Source: an uncultured Robinsoniella sp. (GTDB taxonomy: Bacteria > Bacillota > Clostridia > Lachnospirales > Lachnospiraceae). From it: a stretch of DNA of 64,000 bases. Numbering within the stretch: the stretch's first letter is position 1; each line of letters opens with the position of its first letter. Location: the NCBI GenBank assembly GCA_900539655.1, contig UQCR01000012.1, positions 1-64,000 of the forward strand, given 5' to 3'. The notes under the pieces were generated by a model that was not told the origin of the DNA, ran no database searches, and saw only the letters and a list, made by a program, of their open reading frames with translations. Below, piece by piece: positions 38,570 through 48,245 of the stretch. A program made the position numbers and the translations under genes.

Positions 38570-38814
38570 ATAGCCCAGATCCCACGTCTGGGCTATACCC
38601 GTTTGTAAAATATCCTTATATAATTGTCTAAAATGCCCTTTCCAAAAATTGTTAAAAAATTTTGTAAATTTGAATTGCATTATTTGCCAAAATGTGCTAA
38701 AGTACTATTGTATTAGCGAACAGCTAATATATTTCATAACTCACACTTCGCAGCCCCCACACGCTGCGAAGTACTCCCTAATAGCCGGCATTGTTTGCCA
38801 GAGCTATTTTTTTT
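38570..38814 (+). promoter_or_regulatory. Structured leader RNA of gldA ending in a terminator
   Basis: Successive hairpins: ATAGCCCAG/CTGGGCTAT (38570-38578, 38588-38596); TATTAGC/GCTAATA (38711-38729); ACTTCGCAG/CTGCGAAGT (38745-38753, 38764-38772); and a terminator AATAGC...GCTATT with eight T (38780-38814). The terminator is 130 bases before the gldA start, so this may be a leader with attenuation or an independent small RNA. I do not recognise a known riboswitch; no T-box sequence is visible. Confidence 0.5.
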
Positions 38815-38945
38815 GTGCTTTTATTGGAAACTCACATATTGACATTTATTTCACAAAGGACTATATTAGACATGAAATGAATACAGGCGTTTCCCATCGC
38901 CGCAGAGACACCTGCAATAAGCAAGCGGCGAAGAAAAGAGGCAGA

Positions 38946-40040
38946 ATGATGTTAAAATTGATGAGAGCACCGGCAAAATATGTGCAGGGACAGGACGCAT
39001 TGTCACAAGTATATGAAGAAACTAAGGATTTAGGGAAATCCTTTTTATTTATTTGCAGCAGAAGCGGCCACAGGAACTGCCATGAGAAGATTGAAAAAAG
39101 TTTTGCTGGCAAAGATGCAAAAATATTATTTGAAATTTTCGGCGGCGTAAGTTCCATTGGAGAAATTGAAAAAATGCAGGGGATCGTGAAGGATCAGAAT
39201 GTTGACTGTGTTGTAGGTGTCGGCGGAGGCTCCGCTATTGATACAGCGAAAGCAACTGCCTATTACGAGGGACTTCCTGTAGTGATTATCCCAACTGTAG
39301 CAGCTACGGATGCTCCCTGTACAGGACTTTCTGTTATTTATAATAATGACGGTACTTTTGCTAAATATATATTTTATCCTAAAAATCCCGATGCAGTTCT
39401 CGTTGATACTGACGTAATCGCACATGCTCCTGTAAAATTCCTGATCGCAGGTATGGGCGATGCTTTAGGAACTTTCTTTGAGGCAAGAGCCTGTGAGAAA
39501 GCAAAGGCTCCAAGCCTTGAGAACGGCGGCATTACGAAATCTGCAATGGCTCTCTGCAAGCTGTGTTATGAAACCCTTCTGGAAGACGGGTATAAGGCTC
39601 TGCGCGCATGTGAAAATGGTGTTGTTACCCCCGCCGTAGAATCTATAATTGAGGCTGCCACTTATCTAAGCGGTGTCGGAGCAGATAATGGAGGACTTGC
39701 CGTATCCCATTCTGTATACAATGGATTTACTGCTCTGGAAGAATGCGAAAAGGCTATGCATGGTTCTATCGTAGCATTTGGTACCATTGCACAGTTGATA
39801 CTGGAAAATGCACCCATGGAAGAATTAGATGAAGTCATTGACTTCTGTGTAAGCGTGGGACTTCCCGTTACACTGAAAGAAATCGGTGTAACCGATATAG
39901 ATCGTGTACATATCGCTGCGGAAAAAGCCTGCGCGGCAGGAGAAAGCATTCATAATATGATAGGCGATGTTACTCCCGCACAGCTGTACGATGCATTAAT
40001 CGCAGCTGATGTGATGGGAAAAGAATATCTGGGAGAATAA
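38946..40040 (+). CDS. gldA: Glycerol dehydrogenase
   Basis: A 364-residue iron/zinc-dependent alcohol dehydrogenase that oxidises glycerol to dihydroxyacetone with NAD. The start at 38946 (AAAGAGGCAG upstream) gives the family length; the open frame continues upstream without a plausible start. NAD-binding: VGVGGGSAIDTAKA (about 88-101). IPTVAATDAPCTG follows. Metal ligands: Asp in GMGDALG (near 172), His in AVSHSVYNGF (near 255) and His in KAMHGSIVAFG (near 273). First host gene beyond the prophage; the two ATG codons in tandem make the exact start uncertain by one residue. Confidence 0.93.
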   Translation: MMLKLMRAPAKYVQGQDALSQVYEETKDLGKSFLFICSRSGHRNCHEKIEKSFAGKDAKILFEIFGGVSSIGEIEKMQGIVKDQNVDCVVGVGGGSAIDTAKATAYYEGLPVVIIPTVAATDAPCTGLSVIYNNDGTFAKYIFYPKNPDAVLVDTDVIAHAPVKFLIAGMGDALGTFFEARACEKAKAPSLENGGITKSAMALCKLCYETLLEDGYKALRACENGVVTPAVESIIEAATYLSGVGADNGGLAVSHSVYNGFTALEECEKAMHGSIVAFGTIAQLILENAPMEELDEVIDFCVSVGLPVTLKEIGVTDIDRVHIAAEKACAAGESIHNMIGDVTPAQLYDALIAADVMGKEYLGE

Positions 40041-40049
40041 CATATATCC

Positions 40050-40078
40050 AAAAGCCAGGCAGTTGTCTGGCTTTTGTT
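40050..40078 (+). terminator. Terminator of gldA
   Basis: AAAAGCCAG (40050-40058) pairs with CTGGCTTTT (40067-40075) around an eight-base loop, ending in T residues. Confidence 0.8.
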
Positions 40079-40114
40079 CACTATACCAGACTACAGACAG
40101 GAGCATTTCACCAT

Positions 40115-40978
40115 ATGCAAGCAAAATTTAGCATTATCCTATCCATGGCTGTTTTTGGAACGCTGGGTATTTTTATTAAAAATATTCCGCTGTCTTCCGG
40201 GGAAATAGCCCTTTCCCGTGCTGTTATTGCAGCTATTTCCATTTTATTATATAAATTTGCCAAAAATAAAAAGATCCCCTTTGCCGAAATAAAAAAGGAT
40301 CTTTTTTTGCTGTTCCTTTCCGGTGCCGCAATGGGATTTAACTGGATCTTTCTGTTCCAGTCCTATCGCTATACCACGGTATCCATAGCTACTTTAAGTT
40401 ATTATTTTGCCCCGGTAATCGTTATGGCTGTCTGCCCTATATTATTTCGTGAGAAACTGAGTTTCCGCCAGATTATATGTTTTGCTATATCAACCCTTGG
40501 TCTGGTGCTTGTTATTGATCCTGGGAAACTTTTACCGGGCAGCAATAATTTTATAGGGATCTGCTTTGGATTATGCGCCGCAGTGCTTTATGCCACTGTA
40601 ATTATTTTAAATAAGCTCATTAAAAATGTAACCGGAATAGACCGCACGCTGATCCAGTTTTTTGCAGCAATTGTCATTCTTTTGCCTTATGTCAGCCTTA
40701 CAGACGGGCTTCATCTGTCCTCGGCCGGAGCTTTTGGAATAATCAATCTGCTGATTGTCGGCATTGTACATACCGGTATTACTTACTGCCTTTACTTTTC
40801 TTCTCTAAAAGATTTAAAAGGACAGGAAGCTGCCATTTTAAGCTACACCGATCCGCTGGTAGCGATTATTGTATCCGTATCTTTTCTGGGGGAGAACATC
40901 ACCCTTACGCAGATACTGGGCGGAATACTTATTTTAGGCTTTACTTTACTTAACGAGATGAAATCCAATATTTCATAG
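40115..40978 (+). CDS. EamA/DMT family transporter
   Basis: A 287-residue integral membrane protein with about ten helices in two EamA halves (residues 1-137 and 148-285; motif TLSYYFAPVIVMAVCPILFREKLSFRQIICFAISTLGLVL at the end of the first half and SYTDPLVAIIVSVSFLGENITLTQILGGILIL in the second). Drug/metabolite exporters of this family carry amino acids or other metabolites; the substrate is not predictable. It is preceded by GGAG and converges with the aminotransferase remnant. Confidence 0.88.
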   Translation: MQAKFSIILSMAVFGTLGIFIKNIPLSSGEIALSRAVIAAISILLYKFAKNKKIPFAEIKKDLFLLFLSGAAMGFNWIFLFQSYRYTTVSIATLSYYFAPVIVMAVCPILFREKLSFRQIICFAISTLGLVLVIDPGKLLPGSNNFIGICFGLCAAVLYATVIILNKLIKNVTGIDRTLIQFFAAIVILLPYVSLTDGLHLSSAGAFGIINLLIVGIVHTGITYCLYFSSLKDLKGQEAAILSYTDPLVAIIVSVSFLGENITLTQILGGILILGFTLLNEMKSNIS

Positions 40979-41248
40979 CGCCCCTGCTTCCATCAATGCT
41001 GATTCTATTCGATTCAGTACCTCCTTTAACAGGCTTTTTGGAATCCCTGCATTGAGACGGAAGTACCCTTTGCCGTCCCCTCCAAAATGCTCTCCAAAAT
41101 ACACCGTCACTTTCGCCTTATTCACAAAAAATTCTTCCGCCTCCTGATGCGTCCATCCTAAAGCACGATGAAACGTTTTTCCTTTACGGATCAGATCTGC
41201 ATGTATTTCATCCGATAACAGTATCAGCCTATGTTGCAGGCGCCGCAC
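40973..41248 (-). pseudogene. Remnant of a MalY/PatB-type PLP aminotransferase (cystathionine beta-lyase-like)
   Basis: The 91-codon frame joins two distant pieces of this family: LILLSDEIHADLIRKGKTFHRALGW, from the region before the PLP lysine, and NKAKVTVYFGEHFGGDGKGYFRLNAGIPKSLLKEVLNRIESAL, the C-terminus. The PLP-lysine region and the first 150 or so residues are missing, so it cannot be active. It marks a deletion between the EamA gene and the ABC transporter operon. Confidence 0.8.
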
Positions 41249-41259
41249 CAGAGATGACT

Positions 41260-42090
41260 CTAGCCCTTCACAGAACCCGCAATCAGACTCTCCTGCACCT
41301 GCCTGCTTAGAATTACGTAAATTATAATAATCGGGAATGTGGCAACAACAAGTCCGGCTCCTATGGGTCCCCAGTCCGTTGTATACTGTCCCACCAGAGA
41401 CTGGATGCCCACTGTCAGCGTACGGTATTCCGGTTTACTGATAAATACAACTGCAAACATCAATTCATTCCAGGACTGTAAAAAGGTAAAAATAGCAATT
41501 GTTGCAAGTGAGGGCTTCATTAACGGCATAATAATCTTAAAAAAGGTTCCATAGATATTGCAGCCGTCTATACATGCAGCTTCTTCTAATTCCACGGGAA
41601 TTGCAGAGATAAATCCGGAGCTGATCATAATTGCCATGGGCACCGCAAATGCCGCGTAGGGAATGATCAGACACCAGTATGTATTAATCAGATGCACCTG
41701 GCGCATCATGATAAATACCGGCAGCAGCGCTGCATGAATCGGTATGGTGATTCCCATGATAAAAGCCACCTGCATGAATTTACGCAGTTTCCATTTCATT
41801 CGAACCAATGCATAGCTGGCCATTAATGATGACAGACCCACGATGAAAATTGTAATTGCCGTTACGATAATACTGTTGAGCAGATAGCGCCCCACGCTTC
41901 CACCCATAAATGCATGTTCATAGTTTTCAAAATGCCACACGGAAGGAAGCCCTACCATATTACCCTGAAAAATATCAGCGTTATCCTTAAGGGAAAAAGT
42001 CAGCAGCCAATAGAGCGGAAATATTTGCAGAATTGCCCATAATACCAGAAAAAATTGCGACACCATACTGCTTGGTTTGATTCTTTTCAT
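41260..42090 (-). CDS. Sugar ABC transporter permease (MalG/CUT1 type)
   Basis: A 276-residue permease from ATG 42090 (AAAGGAGACAAAATCAG upstream) with six membrane helices and the EAA loop (EEAACIDGCNIYGTFFKIIMPLMKP, near residue 190) that contacts the ATPase. It pairs with the permease upstream and the lipoprotein at 43135. No ATPase gene is in the operon, as usual for CUT1 systems that share an MsmX-like ATPase. Confidence 0.92.
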   Translation of the reverse strand: MKRIKPSSMVSQFFLVLWAILQIFPLYWLLTFSLKDNADIFQGNMVGLPSVWHFENYEHAFMGGSVGRYLLNSIIVTAITIFIVGLSSLMASYALVRMKWKLRKFMQVAFIMGITIPIHAALLPVFIMMRQVHLINTYWCLIIPYAAFAVPMAIMISSGFISAIPVELEEAACIDGCNIYGTFFKIIMPLMKPSLATIAIFTFLQSWNELMFAVVFISKPEYRTLTVGIQSLVGQYTTDWGPIGAGLVVATFPIIIIYVILSRQVQESLIAGSVKG

Positions 42091-42129
42091 CTGATTTTGT
42101 CTCCTTTCAAAGTGGATTCCAGACACGCT

Positions 42130-43008
42130 CTAATCCTCATTCCGGAATGCTTTTCTAATGAGAAATGCAAACAGGAAGCACTCCAAAATAATGAATATTG
42201 CCATGGAACTTCCATATCCATACATATTTCTGGAGAATATTGTCTCTACCATCAGCGTGCTGGGAAGCTGGCTTGCCCCCGCCGGTCCGCCGCCGGTCAT
42301 TACATACACGAGATCGAAATTTTTCAAGGATCCCACCACTGCAAATGTTACACAGACTTTGATAATGGGTTTCATCAGCGGAATCGTGATTCTGACCGCT
42401 GTCTGGAACGCAGATGCCCCGTCAATTCTGGCAGCTTCAAAAATTTCCCCTGAAATAGATCGTATGGATGCATACATCAACAGCATATGGTATCCGATAT
42501 ACTGCCATAACACCGGTATAATCACGGCAAAAATAACGGTTTTCGTATCTCCCAGCCAGTTCCCGGTCCATTTTTCCAGCCCCAGGGATACCAGCAGAGT
42601 ATTTAATAAGCCATATTGGGGATTATAGATTTTCATCCACAATTGTCCGATTACCACGGTGGATATGAGTACCGGAATGAAGTATACGCTTACATAAAAT
42701 CGTTCCCCCTTTACTCCCCGTGCCAAAACCAATGCTAAGATCAGGGAAATGGGCAGCTGTATAAATACAGATCCCGCTGCAAATATCAAAGAGTTTTTAA
42801 CCGCCCTCCAGAAGCCGTCGCTGTTCGTGAGGAACAACTCCCGGTAATTGTCAAACCCAGCAAAAATCTTCTCGCCAATGCCATCCCATTCTTGAAAACT
42901 ATAACCCACCGACATGACAATCGGGACAATAATAATCGTTATAAATAAAAACAGTGCCGGGAATATAAAAAACACCACTGCTTTCTTATTGGACAATACT
43001 TTATTCAA
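42130..43008 (-). CDS. Sugar ABC transporter permease (MalF/UgpA type)
   Basis: A permease of about 292 residues with six membrane helices and the EAA loop (FEAARIDGASAFQTAVRITIPLMKP). The best start appears to be TTG 43008, seven bases after GGAGGG; ATG 43023 lies upstream but has its only AGGA too close. It forms the channel with the MalG-type subunit. Confidence 0.9.
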   Translation of the reverse strand: MNKVLSNKKAVVFFIFPALFLFITIIIVPIVMSVGYSFQEWDGIGEKIFAGFDNYRELFLTNSDGFWRAVKNSLIFAAGSVFIQLPISLILALVLARGVKGERFYVSVYFIPVLISTVVIGQLWMKIYNPQYGLLNTLLVSLGLEKWTGNWLGDTKTVIFAVIIPVLWQYIGYHMLLMYASIRSISGEIFEAARIDGASAFQTAVRITIPLMKPIIKVCVTFAVVGSLKNFDLVYVMTGGGPAGASQLPSTLMVETIFSRNMYGYGSSMAIFIILECFLFAFLIRKAFRNED

Positions 43009-43089
43009 CCGAATTCCCTCCATTCCTGACAAGTTATTTGTGAAAAGGCACCTGCCAGCCCACATGCCCGTCTACCTTTAGAAAAGAAT

Positions 43090-43111
43090 GGCGGTTACTT
43101 GGATAACCGCC
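43090..43111 (-). promoter_or_regulatory. Intercistronic hairpin between binding protein and permease genes
   Basis: GGCGGTTA and TAACCGCC form an eight-pair stem with a six-base loop, followed on the minus strand by a T-rich stretch. Such hairpins lower permease transcription or stabilise the binding-protein mRNA, giving excess binding protein. Confidence 0.7.
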
Positions 43112-43134
43112 GCTTCTTCCTTTTCATATGCTGT

Positions 43135-44541
43135 TTACTTATTCAGCTTCTGCAATTCTTCCACATACTGCTCAGGAGTTATATTTCCCACGAAAAGCTC
43201 CTGAAGCTTATTCAGATAGACGGTAGCGTCTTTGCCTTCCATCAGGTTATCCCACCAGATGGTATAGCTGGATGCGTCTTTAGTGAATTTATAGATATCC
43301 ATCAGCAATGGATTGATTTCAGATTCATCGATGTCTACATTCGTATACGGCAGAATGCTGGAACCTATTTTGTATTTTCCTATGGCTAGCTCATAGGCAA
43401 TGTACTGGGCAACCTCTGTTGTAAGTGCCGGATCTTTCGTATCTGCACTTACTGCGAATGCAGTATCCGGACCGCCGGTAAAATCAGTTACGCCTGCTTT
43501 TCCATTTTCCAGCGTCGGGAACGGTGCAGCCACTACTTTATCCTTCACAAGAGAGGAATCCTTGTAGACACGGGTAGCCGTCCAGCTTCCATTTAAGTAC
43601 ATGGGGATCTGCCCCTGGAAGAAGGGAACTTCTGATTCTTCTCTGGAAATTCCCGCAGAGCCATCCGGAAATGCACCCATATCCACTAATTCCCTTAAGC
43701 ATGTTGCCGCTTCCAGAAAACCGGGATCGCTAAAGTCTGTTTCTTTTCCGGTTGCGGACACAACGCCTTCACTTCCTACTGCCCGCAGTGCCAGCAGGTC
43801 ATGGTACATTGCTATTGTCCAGGGTTCTTTGCCTCCTACTGTCAAAGGTGTAATCCCATTATCCAGAAATGTCTGGCATACTTTCTTTAAATCATCAAAT
43901 GTTTTTGGTATTTCCAGATTCAGTTTATCGAACATCTCTTTATTGTAAAACATGCATGCAACTGACTGATCTGTGGTAAGCCCATAGGTTTTGCCTTCAA
44001 ACTGGAATCCGGACAGCGTAGACGGTGCCAGGTGGGATTTAAAATCATCCGTAAGATATTCATCCATTGCCTCTACTTTTCCTGCCTCCACAAAAGGCTT
44101 TAGAAATCCGTGGCCCCAGGTATAAAATATGTCCGGAGTCTCATTTGCTGCTATTGCTGCCTTTAATTTTGTCTTATAAGCTTCGTTTTCGGCAGTGTCC
44201 ACTTCAATCTTCACACCAAACTTTTCTTCTGCCTCACTGGTTACCCGATCCACGATTTCCTTGTTGGGATCGGTGTCTCCTCCAAATATGTGCCACAATT
44301 TAATGGTCTGCCCTTCTCCTGATTTTGCTTTATCCGTCTGATCTGCATCATTTGAATCCGCCGTACTGTCTTCATTTTTTTTGGAATCAGCGGCTTTACC
44401 GGAATCAGCTTCTTCTTTCACTTCTTTTGTTGCCGCCGTTTCCCCTGAACTGCTCTTTGTTCCTCCGCAGGCAGTAAGCCCAATCGCCAGAGTTCCTGCA
44501 AGCGTTAAAGCCAATATACGTTTCATCATCTTTTTTTTCAT
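43135..44541 (-). CDS. Extracellular solute-binding lipoprotein (CUT1, family 1)
   Basis: A 468-residue lipoprotein from ATG 44541 (CGGAGGAAGTTATA upstream). Signal peptide with Lys-rich start and lipobox IGLTAC, then a Ser/Asp/Lys-rich linker (about 25-75) and a sugar-binding fold (KLWHIFGGDTDPNKEIVDRV, VEAMDEYLTDDF, FFQGQIPMYLNGSWTA). It captures oligosaccharides for the two permeases. The neighbouring hydrolases point to N-glycan fragments, which is an inference. Confidence 0.92.
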   Translation of the reverse strand: MKKKMMKRILALTLAGTLAIGLTACGGTKSSSGETAATKEVKEEADSGKAADSKKNEDSTADSNDADQTDKAKSGEGQTIKLWHIFGGDTDPNKEIVDRVTSEAEEKFGVKIEVDTAENEAYKTKLKAAIAANETPDIFYTWGHGFLKPFVEAGKVEAMDEYLTDDFKSHLAPSTLSGFQFEGKTYGLTTDQSVACMFYNKEMFDKLNLEIPKTFDDLKKVCQTFLDNGITPLTVGGKEPWTIAMYHDLLALRAVGSEGVVSATGKETDFSDPGFLEAATCLRELVDMGAFPDGSAGISREESEVPFFQGQIPMYLNGSWTATRVYKDSSLVKDKVVAAPFPTLENGKAGVTDFTGGPDTAFAVSADTKDPALTTEVAQYIAYELAIGKYKIGSSILPYTNVDIDESEINPLLMDIYKFTKDASSYTIWWDNLMEGKDATVYLNKLQELFVGNITPEQYVEELQKLNK

Positions 44542-44589
44542 TATAACTTCCTCCGTTTTTACTGGTCGTGGACCTGCCACTGTTTTACT

Positions 44590-44601
44590 GAGAGCGCTCT
44601 C
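44590..44601. promoter_or_regulatory. Operator-like palindrome upstream of the binding-protein gene
   Basis: GAGAGCGCTCTC is a perfect 12-base palindrome 49 bases before the lipoprotein start. With its flanks (TGAGAGCGCTCTCG) it resembles a LacI/CcpA-type site. A related sequence (AGAGCGTTCTC) lies at 49700-49710 after the P-loop gene. Confidence 0.55.
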
Positions 44602-44816
44602 GATGTACCTTTATTCTACACAATCAAACCTGTGCCCGAAAGAGAATTTTCTTACTATTTCTAGTCTGAATTTGACTGTTCTCAATTCGTTTGAATCTCC
44701 CCTATGGTAAATCCTTTACTTCTTCTGGTAGAAATTTTACTACCTGGGCTGTTTTCTTTACTTCATTTACCCTGCATGGTATCATGATAAAAAGCATGAA
44801 GCAGAGGGGCCTTCTT

Positions 44817-46592
44817 ATGAAAAAGTTAAAATTGTACATGGCTAATTGGATAAACCGGGCTTTGAACGGCAGAATCTCACAAAAAATCAGCACAGTCTTT
44901 CTTCTGTTTTTTATACTCAGTATTTTACTGACTTATTTCTTATATCAGTTTGTATCCAGAGACTATGCTCTTTCTAATATGGAACAGAATTCCAGGCAGA
45001 CTCTGGTTTCTGTCAGCTCCAATATTCTGGAAATGATAGACAATATCGACAATAATTATAACCTTTTATTAAAATCTGGTCTGTCCGATCTCACCCGTCA
45101 GCCGATTCCTCCACAAAAGAGGAAGGAATATGATAATTTTTTATTTACGGTAATCGATACCTATAACCACCTGGACGCAGTCTACATCATGGACTTGGAA
45201 AGCCATATCTATGGAGTGGATAAATTCAACATCAAAAGCCTGGCAATTGATTCCGTTTCAGAAGCGCCGTGGTACGAAGCCGTTGTTTTTGCCAGAGGAA
45301 GTTACATCCTCTCCTATAATGCAGGAAATATTTTCACACCTGATTTCCGTGAAAATTTCATTTCGGCTATCCGTGTTATCAACGATCTGGAGACCCAGAA
45401 ACCCGCAGGCTTTGCTATTATGAATATCCCCGTCCGTTCTCTGGAAGCTCTGTTTCAAACTGTATTTGAAAATAGGCAGACCCATGTTGCACTTTACGAT
45501 GAATCCGGACAGGTGCTCTGCTCACTGGGAAATGAATCCAATGTGGATAATCCCAAATTGCTGTTATCCGATATCGGGCAGCGCACGCCCTACCAGACCT
45601 ACACTTCCAGCCATATGCTCACAGCAGGACTTTACATACCGGATCTGAACTGGAAGATCATTGCAGACTTTCCGCTGGAAAGTGAAAAGAATTTAAGCGG
45701 ATCGCTGTTTCAGATCTCTCTGTGGGTCTTATTGATTAACATCGTATTAATGTTGTTCTGTTCCATTATTATTTCAAAATCTATCCAGCATCCGGTGCTA
45801 CGCCTGATTCGGGCGATGAACGATGCTGAAACGGGAGAATTCAAAGCTGTTGAAGTCCGTTATCCGGACAGCGAAATCGGGGTACTGGAATTAAATTATA
45901 ATCATATGATTGATAAAATCCAGACCCTTCTAAAGAGCCTGGTAAAGGAACAGAAGAAAAAGAGGGAAATGGAACTCCGTGCCCTGCAGGAGCAGATAAA
46001 ACCCCATTTTCTCTATAACACACTGGATGCAATCGGATATATGGCACTGACAGAAGAACCCGGGCAGGTATACGATGCCATTGAAACTCTGGGCAGTTTC
46101 TATCGTGAAAGCTTAAGCAGCGGCCAGCAGATGATTACGATCCGGCAGGAGCTGCAGATTATAAAGGACTACACGCACTTGCTCTCCCTGCGATATGAAT
46201 CATTATTCAGCGTAGATTATCAGGTGGATTCCAACCTGCTGGACCACCGGATTTTGAAGCTTCTGATGCAGCCACTGGTGGAAAATGCAGTTTACCATGG
46301 AATCAAACCCCTTGGAGAGCCGGGAATAATACAAATACAGATACACAGAAACGAGGAGTTTCTCCTTATCTGTGTATCCGATAATGGCGTTGGAATGGAA
46401 CGGGAACTGATCGAACGCCTTCTTACAGTCTCCGATTTTGAGAACAGGAAAAGCTTTGGGCTGGTTGGCACCATAGAGAGGGTACGCATTACCTATCCGG
46501 AAAAAGCAGTTATTTCTATAGAAAGTAAAAAGAGATATGGTACCAGGATAAGTATCAAAATCCCATGGATAACCGATTCCCTGCACGAATAA
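44817..46592 (+). CDS. Sensor histidine kinase (YesM type)
   Basis: A 591-residue kinase from ATG 44817 (GAGGGG upstream). Two membrane helices (about 18-40 and 280-305) flank an extracellular sensing domain. A HAMP region follows (about 305-360), then the His_kinase domain (LQEQIKPHFLYNTLDAIGYM with the phospho-His, near 392) and an ATPase domain (VENAVYHGIKP, ICVSDNGVGM). With the next gene it forms a two-component system of the kind that senses sugars or binding proteins and controls carbohydrate ABC operons, here divergently transcribed. Confidence 0.92.
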   Translation: MKKLKLYMANWINRALNGRISQKISTVFLLFFILSILLTYFLYQFVSRDYALSNMEQNSRQTLVSVSSNILEMIDNIDNNYNLLLKSGLSDLTRQPIPPQKRKEYDNFLFTVIDTYNHLDAVYIMDLESHIYGVDKFNIKSLAIDSVSEAPWYEAVVFARGSYILSYNAGNIFTPDFRENFISAIRVINDLETQKPAGFAIMNIPVRSLEALFQTVFENRQTHVALYDESGQVLCSLGNESNVDNPKLLLSDIGQRTPYQTYTSSHMLTAGLYIPDLNWKIIADFPLESEKNLSGSLFQISLWVLLINIVLMLFCSIIISKSIQHPVLRLIRAMNDAETGEFKAVEVRYPDSEIGVLELNYNHMIDKIQTLLKSLVKEQKKKREMELRALQEQIKPHFLYNTLDAIGYMALTEEPGQVYDAIETLGSFYRESLSSGQQMITIRQELQIIKDYTHLLSLRYESLFSVDYQVDSNLLDHRILKLLMQPLVENAVYHGIKPLGEPGIIQIQIHRNEEFLLICVSDNGVGMERELIERLLTVSDFENRKSFGLVGTIERVRITYPEKAVISIESKKRYGTRISIKIPWITDSLHE

Positions 46593-46631
46593 ATACAGCT
46601 GTATCACTTATACCGCAAAGGAAGGATTACA

Positions 46632-48245
46632 ATGTTAGAAACAAAACCCATTAAAATTATGTTTGTAGACGATGAAGAAAAGATGCGCAAACTCTTGCGT
46701 ATCTGCATTAACTGGGAAGACCTGGAGTATGAAATTACTGCCGATGCCGCCAGTGCCAATCAGGCGCTTGAGATGATACCGGCTGTAAATCCCGATGTAA
46801 TCATAACCGATATTGAAATGCCTTTTATTAACGGGCTGGACTTTGCAGAAATGGTTCTGGAAGAATATCCACAGATAAAAATTGTAGTTTTGACTGCCCA
46901 CAATGAATTTGAATATGCCAAACAGGGATTGGAAATCGGCGTTTCCGGTTTCCTTTTGAAGCCACTTAAGAGGGATGAATTAACCAGACGAATGGGCGAA
47001 CTGCGGGATTCCCTGCGACAGGAGCAACGGGAATTGTACGAAAATGCTTTACTGCAAAAGAAACTGGAAGAGAACCGTCAGTTTATCGTACAGAATTTCT
47101 TAAGCAACCTGATGCTCACCCCTCTGTCCGAGGCTGCTCTATGGGAAAACCTCTCCTATTATAAAATTCCCCTTAACCGCAGCTCCGGCTACTATAATAT
47201 TCTCCTGTTAATGCCCCTGACTGATCCCGATGTGGAACAAAGTATCCTGCAAAATCTTCAGTGCAGAGAGCTGATTTCATCTATTGTTAAACGAATGAAC
47301 GGCGTCCTGCTGTTTCAGGACATTCATCAGAACCTGATACTCTTAAGCGAGAACCAAAAGATTAACCTCTATACCTATGGCTCTCATTTTTCATCCCTTA
47401 CCAAAAGCAAGCTTGGCATCAAGCTCTATACCGGCACCGGGAATCCGGTCTCTGATCTGATGGATATCCGCACTGCCTACCGTCAGGCATATCAAAATGC
47501 CCAGGTTGCCAAATACAGCCATAACAAATCCTTTCTGGCAAACAGCCGTCAGAATCACGGATGCAATCCGCTTCAAGGGATTATTGACAGTATTACCCAG
47601 GAACTGCCGCTCTATCTGCAGATTCCCCAGGAAGATACCTCACTCGCTCAGGTGACAAAAGCTTTTGATGATCTGGAATCCATACCGGACAGCGCTTTGT
47701 CGGATGTTATGGTGCTTTCTTTATCCATTATTAACATCATTTTGGCAACCCTGCGGGATAAAGGAATTTCTTACGACGAAATATATAATACCAGCCATCT
47801 GCCCTATACCCATATTTTGAAATTAAAAGACCAGAAAAGCATCCGCCAGTATGTACTTCAGCTGGTACGGTTCACACTTCATCAGATTGAACTGTATACC
47901 CATGCAAAGGGGAATAAGTTAATTCATTCCATTATGCAGTATATGAACGAAAATCTGAACCAATCCACATTATCCCTGAAAAAAATAGCGGAAATGAACT
48001 ACGTAAATCCATCCTATTTAAGCCGTACTTTCAAAGAAGTAACCACAATGAACTTCATGGACTATGTCACATCCATGCGGATAGAAAAAGCAAAAAAACT
48101 TCTGCGAAACAGTAATCTAAGAATTTATGAAATCGCAGAAGCCGTAGGTATAACCGATCCTAATTACTTTTCTAAATTTTTTATAAAACATACCAACTGT
48201 ACACCTACCCAATATAAAGAAGGGAGCATGAACCATGAAAAATAA
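46632..48245 (+). CDS. AraC-type response regulator (YesN type)
   Basis: A 537-residue regulator. Receiver domain (8-125) with acidic VDDEE, phospho-acceptor Asp60 (DVIITDIEMP) and Lys in LLKPLKRDE; long middle domain; C-terminal AraC double helix-turn-helix (about 435-535: LSLKKIAEMNYVNPSYLSRTFKEVT and LRIYEIAEAVGITDPNYFSKFFIKHTNCTPTQY). It probably activates the adjacent transporter operon. It is co-transcribed with the kinase, 39 bases apart. Confidence 0.92.
   Translation: MLETKPIKIMFVDDEEKMRKLLRICINWEDLEYEITADAASANQALEMIPAVNPDVIITDIEMPFINGLDFAEMVLEEYPQIKIVVLTAHNEFEYAKQGLEIGVSGFLLKPLKRDELTRRMGELRDSLRQEQRELYENALLQKKLEENRQFIVQNFLSNLMLTPLSEAALWENLSYYKIPLNRSSGYYNILLLMPLTDPDVEQSILQNLQCRELISSIVKRMNGVLLFQDIHQNLILLSENQKINLYTYGSHFSSLTKSKLGIKLYTGTGNPVSDLMDIRTAYRQAYQNAQVAKYSHNKSFLANSRQNHGCNPLQGIIDSITQELPLYLQIPQEDTSLAQVTKAFDDLESIPDSALSDVMVLSLSIINIILATLRDKGISYDEIYNTSHLPYTHILKLKDQKSIRQYVLQLVRFTLHQIELYTHAKGNKLIHSIMQYMNENLNQSTLSLKKIAEMNYVNPSYLSRTFKEVTTMNFMDYVTSMRIEKAKKLLRNSNLRIYEIAEAVGITDPNYFSKFFIKHTNCTPTQYKEGSMNHEK

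Noticed and set aside
38504..38945. T-box riboswitch upstream of gldA
   Set aside because: The leader has hairpins and a terminator, but no T-box core sequence or specifier-loop layout is visible.
38649..38945. N-terminal extension of the gldA frame by 99 codons
   Set aside because: It runs through the leader hairpins and terminator, has no start signal, and the family length is reached from 38946.
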